64,000 bases of DNA from Clostridium sp. MB40-C1. Its GTDB lineage: Bacteria > Bacillota > Clostridia > Clostridiales > Clostridiaceae. Below, piece after piece: positions 38,542-49,341 of this stretch (position 1 is its first letter; each line of letters starts with the position of its first letter). The stretch is from positions 3,710,001 through 3,774,000 of the forward strand of contig NZ_CP133189.1 in the NCBI RefSeq assembly GCF_030913655.1, written 5' to 3'. Below the pieces are notes generated by a model. The model worked only from the letters and a program-made list of their open reading frames with translations. It did not search any database and was not told the DNA's origin. A program made the translations under genes and the position numbers.

Positions 38542-39843
38542 ATGAGATTATTCGGAAGTATGAAAATAATAGATAATCAATTATACATTGGTGAAGTCAG
38601 TGCAGTAAACTTAGCAAAAGAATTTGGAACTCCATTATATATTATGGATGAAAAACTGATACGTGAAAATTGCAAAAGATATTATAATAGCTTTAAAGTT
38701 AGAGAGGGATTTAATAGAGTAGCTTATGCAGGAAAAGCATTTTTAACAATGGCTATGTGTGAAATTATTGCTGAAGAAGGGCTTTGTCTTGATGTAGTAT
38801 CGGGTGGAGAACTTTATACAGCATATAAAAGCAAATTTCCTATGGATAATATATATTTTCATGGTAATAACAAGACCGTTGATGAGATTCAAATGGGGAT
38901 TAAATTAGGTGTTGGAAGATTTGTTGTTGATAATTTTTATGAAATTGAAAAAATAAATGAAATAGCTAAAGAATATAATATAAAACAAAAAATTCTTTTA
39001 AGAATTACACCAGGAATTGAAGCTCATACACATGATTATATTAAAACAGGGCAAATAGATTCTAAGTTTGGTTTTACTTTACTTGAAGATGAAACAATTA
39101 AGGCGGTGGAAAAAGCAAACTTGCTTGAGAACATAGAGCTTATGGGACTGCATTGTCATATAGGTTCTCAAATTTTTGATATTCAGCCTTATCGTGATGA
39201 AGTTAATATAATGTTAGAATTAATTAAAGAAGTAAAAGAAAAATTAGGATATGAAATTAAAGAGTTAGATTTAGGTGGAGGATTTGGCATATATTATCAA
39301 GATGGGGATGATCCAAGAGAACCAGAAGAGTTTTGCAATGCCATATTAGAGGAAGCTTATAAGAAGACAGAAGAACTTAATATGAAATTACCTATACTTA
39401 CAATAGAACCAGGTAGGTCTATTATTGGAAATGCAGGTACAACTTTGTATACTATAGGTTCTATAAAAGATATACCTGAAGTAAGAAAGTATGTTTCTGT
39501 TGATGGGGGAATGACTGATAATATAAGACCAGCTTTATATAATGCAGGATATGAGTGTCTAGTAGCAAATAAAGTATCTTATTCTGATGAAGAAAAAGTA
39601 ACCATTTCAGGTAAGTGCTGTGAGTCTGGAGACATATTGCTAAATAATGTATATATACCAAAAACTGAAAGTGGGGACATATTAGCGGTTCTAACTACTG
39701 GAGCTTATGGATATTCTATGGCAAGTAATTATAATAAAATACCTAGGGCTGCTGTAGTTCTAGTTAAGGATTATAATGCTAAAGTTATATGTAGACGCCA
39801 AACTTATGAAGATTTAATTTCAAACGAAGAGAGTATTTATTAA
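38542..39843 (+). CDS. lysA: Diaminopimelate decarboxylase
   Basis: About 433 residues from the ATG at 38542, preceded by GGGGG eight bases away; the ATG at 38527 has no ribosome site. PLP enzyme of alanine racemase fold: the cofactor Lys in VAYAGKAFLTMAMC, HGNNK, GLHCHIGSQI, LDLGGGFGIYY, TIEPGRSIIGNAGTT, CCESGDIL and TTGAYGYSMASNYN. Last step of lysine synthesis. Same operon as lysC; a strong terminator follows. Confidence 0.95.
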   Translation: MRLFGSMKIIDNQLYIGEVSAVNLAKEFGTPLYIMDEKLIRENCKRYYNSFKVREGFNRVAYAGKAFLTMAMCEIIAEEGLCLDVVSGGELYTAYKSKFPMDNIYFHGNNKTVDEIQMGIKLGVGRFVVDNFYEIEKINEIAKEYNIKQKILLRITPGIEAHTHDYIKTGQIDSKFGFTLLEDETIKAVEKANLLENIELMGLHCHIGSQIFDIQPYRDEVNIMLELIKEVKEKLGYEIKELDLGGGFGIYYQDGDDPREPEEFCNAILEEAYKKTEELNMKLPILTIEPGRSIIGNAGTTLYTIGSIKDIPEVRKYVSVDGGMTDNIRPALYNAGYECLVANKVSYSDEEKVTISGKCCESGDILLNNVYIPKTESGDILAVLTTGAYGYSMASNYNKIPRAAVVLVKDYNAKVICRRQTYEDLISNEESIY

Positions 39844-39880
39844 TAAGCCAGTCAAATTCAATAAAATATATTAAACAAAT

Positions 39881-39925
39881 AAAGGATATATTCTGAGATT
39901 TTTCAGAATATATCCTTTATTTAAT
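39881..39925 (+). terminator. Terminator after lysA
   Basis: AAAGGATATATTCTGA pairs with TCAGAATATATCCTTT (16 bp), then a T-rich tail. Confidence 0.9.
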
Positions 39926-40016
39926 TTTTTGTTTAATATTAGTTATTTACGGGAACAATATTTTAGGCATCAATTTTTTAATTAAATATGATAAAGGTAA
40001 CAAAGGAGTGACGGAA

Positions 40017-43000
40017 ATGCATTATATTTTACTAGTTATAGCTATAGTAATAATTGTATTAGAGTATATTTTGTTTTATAAAAATAGCGAAAAAGATGAA
40101 AATATTTTATATGATTTTCCAGTTATAGATATAAATAAAGAAGAACTTGATAAACATGCCTTAGATATATCAAACAATTATTCTAATGAAAAAAGAGCAA
40201 GTTCTAGAAGAAAACTTATTAAAAGTCTAGATAAAAGCTATGAAAATATTATAAAGGGATATGAATACATAGAGGATAATGCAAAATATAAAAAAGATGT
40301 ACCACCTGCTGCTGAATGGCTTTTAGATAATTTGTACCTTATAGAAAAAGAATATAAACATATCAAGTATAATATGCCAAATAAGTATTATAAACATTTG
40401 CCTGTTATTAGTAAAGGAATGATGAAGGGGTATCCAAGGATATATCACATTGCTGTTGAGTTAGTATCTCATACAGATGGAAGAATAGATGAAGATACTG
40501 TTGAAAGATTTATAAAAGCATATCAGAGCAATACTATTTTATCTAGCGGAGAATTATGGGCTTTACCAATAATGCTTAGAATAGCATTAATACAGAACAT
40601 AGGAAATATAACACAAAATATTGTTTTTTCTCAAGAAGAAAAAAGAAGAGCAGATCATATTTCAAATAGGTTAATAGATGCTTTAGGAGAGAATAGAATT
40701 GAAGAAGAAATGGAGAATTTGGTTAAGGAAGATGTAAAATTCACAGTTCATTTTACTGAAAGATTATTGAAAATTTTAAGAGATAATGGTATTGATACTC
40801 AATCTGTATATGAGTGGATAGATGGGAAGCTAGAAATTGAAGAAACGGATACAGAAAAGGTGATAAATTTAGAACACCAAAAGCAAGCTAAATTTCAATT
40901 TTCTATAGGAAATTCTATTAATTCTATTAGAGAAATAGAAGCGTTAAACTGGAGAGAAAGTTTTGAAAAACTTAGTATTGTAGAGAATATATTAAGAAAA
41001 GATCCTTCACAAATTTACCATAAAATGGATTTTGAGTCTAGAGATTATTATAGACATATGATAGAAATATTGGCTAAAAAAATAAAAAAGCCAGAATCAT
41101 TTATAGCAAAGAAAGCTATTGAATGTGCTGAAGAGGCAGAAAAAATAGAGGGAGAAGAATATAGAAAGCATGTAGGATACTATATTTTTGATGATGGATT
41201 AGAATGTTTAAAGAAGAAGGCAGAATTTCATAGAAAAGGAATGAATACATCTAAAGAAAATATTAAAAAACATGCTGTTTCATACTATATAGGTACAATA
41301 GTTTTTTTCACTATTATTATAATGGCTATATTTATATCTCTTAGTTATTTCAATGATTCTGATAGGCAACTTTGGAGATACATCATAGCAGCTATAGTTC
41401 TTTTAATACCATGTAGTGAAATTACTATGTCAATTTTGAATTGGAGTATTAATCATTTAAGTGATCCTGATTTTATTCCTAAATTAGAATTAACAAATGG
41501 AATAGGAGATAAAAATAGGACTATAGTTGTTATTCCTACAATAATAAATAATTCTAAAAAGGCTAAAGAATTAGTAGAAAATATGGAAGTTTATTTTTTG
41601 GCTAATTCTGATGAAAATTTATATTTTGCTCTCTTAAGTGATTTTAAGGATGGTAAAAGCAAAGAAGAAGAGGGAGATAAAGAAATAGTTGAAACTGCTT
41701 TAAGAGAGATAAAGAAATTAAATAAAAAATATGCCCAAAACAGAGAAGATATATTTTATTTTTTTAGCAGATATAGACAATATAATGAAAAAGAAGGAAT
41801 ATGGCTTGGCTGGGAAAGAAAACGTGGAAAGCTTATGGAGTTTAACAAGCTTATAAGAGGTGACAAAAACACAAGCTATGATGTAATTAGTAGTGATATA
41901 AAAGAACTAAAAAAGGCGAAATACATTATTACATTGGATTCTGATACTGTTCTTCCAAGAGATAGTGCAAGGAAGCTAATAGGTGCAATGGCTCATGTTT
42001 TAAATGTACCTCATATAGAAAAGAATAGAAAACGTGTATATAGAGGATATGGACTAATGCAACCGAGAATAGGAGTAAGTACATTAAGTGCAAATAAAAC
42101 ACTATTCTCGAAAATATTTTCAGGAGAAACAGGCATAGATACATATACAACAGCAGTATCTGATGTATATCAGGATTTGTTTAAAGAAGGTATATTTACT
42201 GGAAAAGGTATATATCATATAGATAATTTTAATTATATGATTGGTGAAGAGATTCCAGAAAACTCTATATTAAGCCACGATTTAATAGAAGGTGAATACA
42301 CTAGATGTGCTTTAGTTACGGATGTACAGTTAATAGATGGTTATCCAGCTTATTATAATGCCAGCTCTAAAAGACTTCATAGATGGGTTAGAGGAGATTG
42401 GCAGTTGCTTCCTTGGTTTAAAAATAAAGAGTCACTCAAAACCTTATCTAAATTTAAGATGCTCGATAATCTAAGAAGAAGTTTAATTGCACCGTCTATA
42501 ATAATTTTAATGGCGTTATCATTTAATGTTTTACCTGATGGAACAGACAAATGGATAATTGCTGCTATACTAGCATTAATAACACCTTTACTTTTTGATG
42601 TTAGTGAAACAGTAACATCCCCAGTAAGGGGGCTAAATTTATCGGGACAAATAAATAATCGTAAAATAGCATTAGAACAAGTATTTCTAATATTTTGTTT
42701 CTTACCATATAGGGCATATTTGATGGTTGATGCTATAGTTAGAACTTTATATAGATTATATATAAGTAAAAAAAACCTTTTAGAATGGCAAACTGCTGAT
42801 GATGCTGAGGCTAAGTCCGGGAAAAAAATAAAGGATTATGTGACCTCTATGTGGCAAGGGAGTTTAATTTCTGTAGTTATACTTATTTTAGCTTTTCTTA
42901 AGTCATTAAGTTCAGGCTTATTTATGATGCCTTCTTGTATTCTTTGGTTTATAAGTCCATATATAGCTTATTATATAAGCAAGGAATTTAAAGTTAGAAG

Positions 43001-46000
43001 TGAGAATTTTACAGATGAAGAAGAAAAAATATTAAGAAGAATGTCAAGAAAGATATGGGCTTATTTTGAGGATTTTGTAACTGAAGAAGAAAACTGGCTA
43101 GCACCAGATAATTTTCAGGAAGATCCTTCAAATGGGATTGCATCAAGAACATCACCTACAAACATAGCTATGGGACTTACATCAAACTTAGTAGCGTATG
43201 ATTTAGGGTATATAGGTATAAAAGAGAATATTCAAAGATTAAAAAACATTTTAGATGGAATGGATAAGTTAAGTAAATATGGAGGTCATTTTTATAATTG
43301 GTATGATACTAGAACTTTAGAGCCTCTTTATCCTAAGTATATTTCAACAGTAGATAGCGGTAATTTGATAGGATATCTATGGCTTTTATCAGAAAACTTG
43401 CAGCAATATAAGAATATGCCTTTAGTAAATATGAGTATGATAAGTGGTATAAAAGATACCATTTATTTAGCTAATGAAGAATTAGAAGAGGTTTCACAAT
43501 TAAAAAATTTTTATAAAGAATATATAAAACAAATTGAAACTACTAAGTTTAATATTAGTTTTTGGAAAGAGTTTCTTTTAAGCATTTTAAATAAAATTAC
43601 TCAATTAGAAAATTCAGATAAAAGTAATAAGCTTTATTGGAATGGTAAGTTAAAACACTTTGTTAATATGGCGTTAGAGGAGATAAGAGAATTTTTACCA
43701 TGGGCGGATTTTATAGATGCCAAAAATGATGAAACAGAAGAATTATATAGAAGTCTAAATTCTTTATCATCAAAGACTGCTCTCAATAACTTTCAGTGTG
43801 AAGTTGATAAGGTATTAAAGACTTATTCTAAATTAAAAAAAGAAACAGGAATACTATTAAAAAACAGTAAAGATAAAGTACAAAAATTATTATTAGATAT
43901 TGATGATATTAGAAAAAGAGTTAATACAATAATTAAAGACACAGATTTTAGGATGCTTTATGATAAAAAAAGGGGACTATTTTCTATAGGCTATGATATT
44001 GAGAAAGATAGTATTGGAAAAAGTTATTATGATTTATTAGCTTCAGAAGCAAGGCAGGCTAGTTTTGTTGCTATAGCAAAGGGTGATGTGGATCAAAAAC
44101 ACTGGTTTAACCTAGGAAGAGCTATGACTGTAATGGGAAGAAGTAAAGGACTAGTTTCTTGGAGTGGAACTATGTTTGAATATTTAATGCCTTTACTTAT
44201 TATGAAATCCTATCCAGATACATTGCTAGATGTAACATATAAGTCTGTAATAGAAGGTCAAAAAAGATATTGCAGAAGAAAGAGCGTACCATGGGGAATA
44301 TCAGAATCAGCTTTTAGAAGTTTCGATGTAAGCAAAAATTATCAGTACAAAGCTTTTGGGGTGCCTGGAATTGGTCTAAAAAGAGGGCTTAAGAATGAGC
44401 TTGTAATATCTCCTTATTCTACACTTATGGCTTTACAAGTAGATTTAAGATCATCACTAGAGAATATAAAAAGACTTATAAGTGAAGGATTGGAAGGAAG
44501 GTATGGATTATATGAGGCTATAGACTATACTAAAGAAAGAATTCCTAAAGACAATAAAAAGCCAATAGTCAAGTGTTTTATGGTTCACCATGAAGGCATG
44601 AGTTTGATGGCTTTAGATAATGTATTAAACAATAATATTTTGCAGGAACGTTTTCATAATATTTCTGAAGTAAAGGCTACTGAACTATTACTTCAAGAAA
44701 AAGTTCCAAATAGAATAATATATGAAAGAGAACATAAATTTGAAGCATCAGATACAAATTATGATAAACAGAATGTAATATCAAGAAAATATAATACAGC
44801 AAAGACTATTATTCCAGAAGTTCATTTATTGTCTAATGGAAGTTATTCTTTAATGGTTTCAAATAGTGGAAGTGGATATGGGAAAAAAGAGGATATGACA
44901 GTTTATAGGTGGAAAGAAGATGTAACCTTAGATAGTAGCGGTATGTTCTTTTATATAAAGGATGTTAAAAGAAATGAATATTTTAGTGCAGCTTATGAAC
45001 CATGTAAAACAGAAGGGGATAGATATGAAGTTGTTTTCTCATTAGACAAAGCAGAGTTTAAAAGAGAAGATAAAGAATTTTCAACTTATATGGAAATTGC
45101 AGTGTCTAGTGAAGAGGATGCTGAATTGAGAAGAATTTCTATCACAAACCATGGAGGAGAAGAGAAAATAATAGAAATAACTAGTTATTGTGAGATAACT
45201 TTAGCTCCATTGAATGCAGATATAGTTCATCCAGCTTTTAGTAATCTTTTTATTAGAACAGAATTTGTTTCAAATCCTGAGTGCATAATTGGAAATAGAA
45301 GACCAAGAGCCAAAGGACAAAAGAAACCTTTTGTAGTTCAAACTGTTATTGTAGAAGGAAATGAAATAGGAAATATACAGTATGAAACTAGTAGAGTTAA
45401 CTTTATAGGAAGAGGGAAAAATTTATCATCTCCAAATGCTATGGAAGGAGATACTCCTTTGCAAAATACAACAGGAGCAGTACTTGATCCTATAATAAGT
45501 ATGAGGAAGAGAATCAAAATAGAACCTGGTAAGACATGTGTAATTGCTTATACTACAGCAGTAACTGATTCAAGAGAAAATGCTATTGAAATTTCAAGTA
45601 AATATAGAGATATAAATAATGTTAATAGAGTGTTTGAACTGGCTTTAACACAAAATACAGTAGATATGCAATATTTAAGCATAAAATCTCCACAAGCTAA
45701 TCTTTATCAAGTAATGGCATCTAGAATATTATTTTTAAGTCCATTATGTGAAAAGCGTGCTCAATATATAATGAATGTAAAAAGAGGGCAACAAGATTTG
45801 TGGAAATATGGAATTTCAGGAGACTTACCTATTGTTCTTGTTGTTATAAAGGAAGAGAAACATAAAGAAGCAGTAAGACAAATGTTAAATGCTCATGAAT
45901 TTTGGAGTATAAAAGGGTTAAAAGTTGATTTAGTAATATTAAATTTACAAGAAACAGCTTATACTCAACCTTTACAAGATGCTATAAGAGATATTATTGC

Positions 46001-48629
46001 AACAAGTCATGCTAGGGATAAACAAAATAAGCCTGGTGGAATATTTTTATATAATAAAGCTACTATGGAAAAAGAAGATATTGAGTTACTGTTAGCTATT
46101 TCTAGATTAGTTATAGAAGGAGATAACGGACTTGTTGTAAGTCAGGTAAAATTAGATTGTAAAGAAAATATAGATATTGAAAAACTTACTGTTTTAGAGA
46201 AAGAATATAAATATAAACCTTACAAATTCCCTATGAATAAGCTTGAGTATTTTAATGAATTTGGTGGATTTGACTTAGAAAAAGATGAGTATGTGATAAG
46301 TATAAAAGGGGAAAAGAATACTCCTGCCCCTTGGATAAATGTTATAGCTAATAAAAATTTTGGCTTTCACGTATCTGAGAATGGATCAGCTTATACATGG
46401 TATAAAAACAGTAGAGAAAATAAAATCACAACTTGGTCAAACGATTGGATAAGTGATCCAGCTTCAGAAATAGCTTATCTAAGAGATGAGGAAACAGGAG
46501 ATGTATGGACAATTACACCAAAACCTATAAGAGATGATGAGGAGTATATAATTGAGCATGGATTTGGATATTCCAATTTTAAGCATTATTGTAATGGAAT
46601 AATTGGAGAAATGACTATGTTTGTTCCAAAAGAAGAGAGTGTTAAGTTATGCAAAGTTGTTTTAAAAAATAATTCTGATGAAGATAGGCATCTTTCACTA
46701 ACTTACTATGCACAAGTTGTATTAGGCGTTGTACCACAACATACGTATACACATGTAATAACTTCCATAAATAAGGACAAAAAATATATTTGGGCTCAGA
46801 ATCCTTATAGCCAAAATTTTGGAGAATTATATGCTTATTTAAAAATTGTAGGTGGAGAAGAAGAGAACTTTACAGGGGATAGAAAAGAGTTTATAGGAAG
46901 AGGGAACAGTATAGAAAATCCAGAAGCTTTAAAGAGCGTTTCACTTTCCAATACTTCAGGTGGAGGTTATGATCCTTGTCTTTGTGAAAATACAAAATTT
47001 ACAATAAAACAGGGAGAAGAGAAAACACTTTTAATTCTTTTAGGTGAAGATGATAGTATAAAGAAAGTAGAAGAAGTAATTACAAAATATGAAAATATAA
47101 GTAATACAGAAAACGAGCTTAAGAATGTTAAAGAATATTGGAAAAATTTACTCCACACTATTAAAGTTAAGACACCTAATAAACCTATGGATATATTGTT
47201 AAATGGATGGCTTTTATATCAGACTATAGTATGTAGAATTTGGGCTAGAAGTGCTTTTTATCAATCAGGTGGTGCATATGGATTTAGAGATCAGCTTCAA
47301 GATATGATGGCAGTAGCTTACGTAGATCCATTAATGACTAGAGAACATATAATATATAGTGCTTCTAGACAATTTCTAGAAGGAGATGTTCAGCACTGGT
47401 GGCATCCAGGAGTTGACAGTGGTATAAGAACTAGATTTTCTGATGATTTGTTATGGCTACCATATGTTACAGCAGATTATATAAATAGGACTGGAGATTA
47501 TAGTATACTTGATGAAGAAGCTTATTATCTAGAAGATAGACCGTTAGATGAAGGTGAAGATGAAAGATATACTATATCAAAACGTTCAGATATAAAAGGC
47601 TCTATTTATGAACACTGTATAAAAGCTATAGAAAGAGGATTGAAATTTGGACCTCATAACATACCATTAATGGGATCAGGTGATTGGAATGATGGTATGA
47701 GCGAGGTAGGTAATAAAGGAAAAGGTGAAAGTGTATGGTTAGGATGGTTTCTATATAGTATATTAGATAATTTTAAAGACATATGTAAATGGAAAGAAGA
47801 TTCTTCTAGAGCTGAAAAGTATACTGAAATGAAAGAGTTTATAAGAGAAAACCTAGAGGAAAATGCATGGGATGGAAGTTGGTATAGGAGAGCATATTTT
47901 GATGATGGTACTCCATTAGGATCAATAGAAAATGATGAATGCCAAATAGATTCATTATCACAATCTTGGGCTATTATATCAAAGGCAGGAAATGAAAATA
48001 GAGTTAAAGATGCTATGAATGCATTAGAAAAATATCTAATAAAAGAAGATATAGGTATGGTGTTTTTGCTTACACCGCCTTTTGATAATGGTAGAGAAGA
48101 ACCTGGATATATAAAGGGATATGTTCCAGGGGTACGTGAAAATGGAGGACAATATACTCATGCATCAACTTGGGTAGTTTTAGCTATGACAGAATTAGGT
48201 TATGGAGATAAAGCATTAAAAGTATATAATATGTTAAATCCAATAAATCATACAAAATCTTACTATGAGTGTGAAAGATATAAAGTAGAACCTTATGTAA
48301 TGACAGCGGATGTATATGGAAGAGAGCCTCATGTAGGAAGAGGAGGTTGGAGTTGGTATACAGGTACTTCAGGATGGATGTATAGAGTTGCTATTGAAGG
48401 AATATTAGGACTAAAATTTAAAGGCGAAAAAGGTTTTACTGTAGAACCATGTATACCTAATGATTGGAAAGAGTTCGAGATTGAGTATACTAAGGGAAAG
48501 TGTAAATATACTATAAAAGTTATAAAAGGTATTAGTAATAAAATTAAAATTGATGGAAAAGAGTTATTAGACAAAGTAATTCCATACTTTGAATCTGGAA
48601 CTTATGAGGTAGAAGTTACAATAGAATAA
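40017..48629 (+). CDS. Cyclic beta-1,2-glucan synthase-like protein (GT84 - middle hydrolase-like domain - GH94)
   Basis: 2870 residues from the ATG at 40017, preceded by AAAGGAG; the GTG at 40008 overlaps that site. One membrane helix at the N-terminus, two near 422-475 and more between about 820 and 990. GT84 domain about 500-850: ITLDSDTVLPRDSARKL (near 640), SHDLIEGEYTRCALVTD, and HRWVRGDWQLLPWF. From about 1025 to 1530 is the cyclising (glycoamylase-like, GH189-type) domain (ENWLAPDNFQEDP, HHEGMSLMALDN). C-terminal GH94 phosphorylase with two beta-sandwich parts and GSGDWNDGMSEVG near 2553. The full three-module order is that of Brucella Cgs/NdvB. Product likely beta-1,2-glucan; use in this organism unknown. 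Confidence 0.88.
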   Translation: MHYILLVIAIVIIVLEYILFYKNSEKDENILYDFPVIDINKEELDKHALDISNNYSNEKRASSRRKLIKSLDKSYENIIKGYEYIEDNAKYKKDVPPAAEWLLDNLYLIEKEYKHIKYNMPNKYYKHLPVISKGMMKGYPRIYHIAVELVSHTDGRIDEDTVERFIKAYQSNTILSSGELWALPIMLRIALIQNIGNITQNIVFSQEEKRRADHISNRLIDALGENRIEEEMENLVKEDVKFTVHFTERLLKILRDNGIDTQSVYEWIDGKLEIEETDTEKVINLEHQKQAKFQFSIGNSINSIREIEALNWRESFEKLSIVENILRKDPSQIYHKMDFESRDYYRHMIEILAKKIKKPESFIAKKAIECAEEAEKIEGEEYRKHVGYYIFDDGLECLKKKAEFHRKGMNTSKENIKKHAVSYYIGTIVFFTIIIMAIFISLSYFNDSDRQLWRYIIAAIVLLIPCSEITMSILNWSINHLSDPDFIPKLELTNGIGDKNRTIVVIPTIINNSKKAKELVENMEVYFLANSDENLYFALLSDFKDGKSKEEEGDKEIVETALREIKKLNKKYAQNREDIFYFFSRYRQYNEKEGIWLGWERKRGKLMEFNKLIRGDKNTSYDVISSDIKELKKAKYIITLDSDTVLPRDSARKLIGAMAHVLNVPHIEKNRKRVYRGYGLMQPRIGVSTLSANKTLFSKIFSGETGIDTYTTAVSDVYQDLFKEGIFTGKGIYHIDNFNYMIGEEIPENSILSHDLIEGEYTRCALVTDVQLIDGYPAYYNASSKRLHRWVRGDWQLLPWFKNKESLKTLSKFKMLDNLRRSLIAPSIIILMALSFNVLPDGTDKWIIAAILALITPLLFDVSETVTSPVRGLNLSGQINNRKIALEQVFLIFCFLPYRAYLMVDAIVRTLYRLYISKKNLLEWQTADDAEAKSGKKIKDYVTSMWQGSLISVVILILAFLKSLSSGLFMMPSCILWFISPYIAYYISKEFKVRSENFTDEEEKILRRMSRKIWAYFEDFVTEEENWLAPDNFQEDPSNGIASRTSPTNIAMGLTSNLVAYDLGYIGIKENIQRLKNILDGMDKLSKYGGHFYNWYDTRTLEPLYPKYISTVDSGNLIGYLWLLSENLQQYKNMPLVNMSMISGIKDTIYLANEELEEVSQLKNFYKEYIKQIETTKFNISFWKEFLLSILNKITQLENSDKSNKLYWNGKLKHFVNMALEEIREFLPWADFIDAKNDETEELYRSLNSLSSKTALNNFQCEVDKVLKTYSKLKKETGILLKNSKDKVQKLLLDIDDIRKRVNTIIKDTDFRMLYDKKRGLFSIGYDIEKDSIGKSYYDLLASEARQASFVAIAKGDVDQKHWFNLGRAMTVMGRSKGLVSWSGTMFEYLMPLLIMKSYPDTLLDVTYKSVIEGQKRYCRRKSVPWGISESAFRSFDVSKNYQYKAFGVPGIGLKRGLKNELVISPYSTLMALQVDLRSSLENIKRLISEGLEGRYGLYEAIDYTKERIPKDNKKPIVKCFMVHHEGMSLMALDNVLNNNILQERFHNISEVKATELLLQEKVPNRIIYEREHKFEASDTNYDKQNVISRKYNTAKTIIPEVHLLSNGSYSLMVSNSGSGYGKKEDMTVYRWKEDVTLDSSGMFFYIKDVKRNEYFSAAYEPCKTEGDRYEVVFSLDKAEFKREDKEFSTYMEIAVSSEEDAELRRISITNHGGEEKIIEITSYCEITLAPLNADIVHPAFSNLFIRTEFVSNPECIIGNRRPRAKGQKKPFVVQTVIVEGNEIGNIQYETSRVNFIGRGKNLSSPNAMEGDTPLQNTTGAVLDPIISMRKRIKIEPGKTCVIAYTTAVTDSRENAIEISSKYRDINNVNRVFELALTQNTVDMQYLSIKSPQANLYQVMASRILFLSPLCEKRAQYIMNVKRGQQDLWKYGISGDLPIVLVVIKEEKHKEAVRQMLNAHEFWSIKGLKVDLVILNLQETAYTQPLQDAIRDIIATSHARDKQNKPGGIFLYNKATMEKEDIELLLAISRLVIEGDNGLVVSQVKLDCKENIDIEKLTVLEKEYKYKPYKFPMNKLEYFNEFGGFDLEKDEYVISIKGEKNTPAPWINVIANKNFGFHVSENGSAYTWYKNSRENKITTWSNDWISDPASEIAYLRDEETGDVWTITPKPIRDDEEYIIEHGFGYSNFKHYCNGIIGEMTMFVPKEESVKLCKVVLKNNSDEDRHLSLTYYAQVVLGVVPQHTYTHVITSINKDKKYIWAQNPYSQNFGELYAYLKIVGGEEENFTGDRKEFIGRGNSIENPEALKSVSLSNTSGGGYDPCLCENTKFTIKQGEEKTLLILLGEDDSIKKVEEVITKYENISNTENELKNVKEYWKNLLHTIKVKTPNKPMDILLNGWLLYQTIVCRIWARSAFYQSGGAYGFRDQLQDMMAVAYVDPLMTREHIIYSASRQFLEGDVQHWWHPGVDSGIRTRFSDDLLWLPYVTADYINRTGDYSILDEEAYYLEDRPLDEGEDERYTISKRSDIKGSIYEHCIKAIERGLKFGPHNIPLMGSGDWNDGMSEVGNKGKGESVWLGWFLYSILDNFKDICKWKEDSSRAEKYTEMKEFIRENLEENAWDGSWYRRAYFDDGTPLGSIENDECQIDSLSQSWAIISKAGNENRVKDAMNALEKYLIKEDIGMVFLLTPPFDNGREEPGYIKGYVPGVRENGGQYTHASTWVVLAMTELGYGDKALKVYNMLNPINHTKSYYECERYKVEPYVMTADVYGREPHVGRGGWSWYTGTSGWMYRVAIEGILGLKFKGEKGFTVEPCIPNDWKEFEIEYTKGKCKYTIKVIKGISNKIKIDGKELLDKVIPYFESGTYEVEVTIE

Positions 48630-48720
48630 TGTTGCGACGTAATGAATAACGCCATAGAAATAGATTTTTCTAAATATATGTAGTTATCCATTAAACCTTC
48701 AGCACACAAAGAAGTACTAA

Positions 48721-48810
48721 AGGCGTAGCCTTCTAAAAATCCTACCCTCACTATGCGTCGTCCATGACGCAGTTCGGCTGCAGGAGTCCATTCCTGCAAT
48801 TACGGATTTT
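48721..48810. repeat. GC-richer hairpin insert in copy C
   Basis: Nested stems: GGCGTAGCC, GCGTCGTCCATGACGC, GCAGGAGTCCATTCCTGC, and CTAAAAATCC/GGATTTTTAG outermost. Base composition is clearly higher in GC than anything around it, suggesting a separate inserted palindromic unit. Confidence 0.7.
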
Positions 48811-49195
48811 TAGAGTTCTACACCTTAAGTACTTCTAATTGCTACTTCAAAGTTTAATCGGATAACTACATATATAAGAAAATCTTAAAACTAAATAAAA
48901 GAACTATTTTAAAATAAGGCACTATTTTTCAAGCGTTCAACATTTGAAATTAAGATTTTGTTTACAAAATAAATAGTAAACCAATCCTTAAAATTAAAAG
49001 GTTTGTAAGGCATAGTTTAAATGCTGCAATTATGCAAATGATATCTGTTTATAACGTTAATACTTATAAAAAAGAGTCTGTGCTCCAGTTTATAGTTTAA
49101 CTTCTTAGATAGTTAGATAAACATAAAACTTCATATAAATCCGAAAGCTACCGCTTTTAATAGCTTATTAGCTCTTTTACTTAGACTAATGACAA

Positions 49196-49232
49196 AGAGC
49201 ATAATGAAAAATTAATTTTTCATTATGCTCTT
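49196..49232. repeat. Conserved hairpin core of the repeat family (copy C)
   Basis: AGAGCATAATGAAAAAT pairs with ATTTTTCATTATGCTCT; almost the same as at 10508-10543 and 18682-18718. Followed by a T-rich tail, and near enough to trpS to serve as its terminator. Confidence 0.8.
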
Positions 49233-49341
49233 ATTTTTATTTAGTTTAAAGATTTTCTGACACTAGGAAGAAAATCTTCCTTTACTATGCATTATTCTCT
49301 GTTTACTAATCTATAGAAGAATGTTGCGTAACAACATTCTT

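Larger units (their letters stand above)
48627..49302. repeat. Composite palindromic repeat element, copy C
   Basis: Starts at the glucan synthase stop codon. Read in reverse complement it follows copy A: 49302-49147 matches 10441-10592, about 49000-48885 matches 10780-10850, 48885-48800 matches 10930-11020, and 48715-48627 matches 11185-11280. In place of copy A's inner hairpin it has a GC-richer insert at 48721-48810. The middle (49010-49146) is not shared. No gene; a 65-codon minus ORF across it is a shadow. Confidence 0.85.

Noticed and set aside
48602-48799. 65-codon minus ORF across the start of repeat copy C
   Set aside because: Runs through palindromic repeat and the antisense end of the glucan synthase; no ribosome site; not kept in copies A and B.
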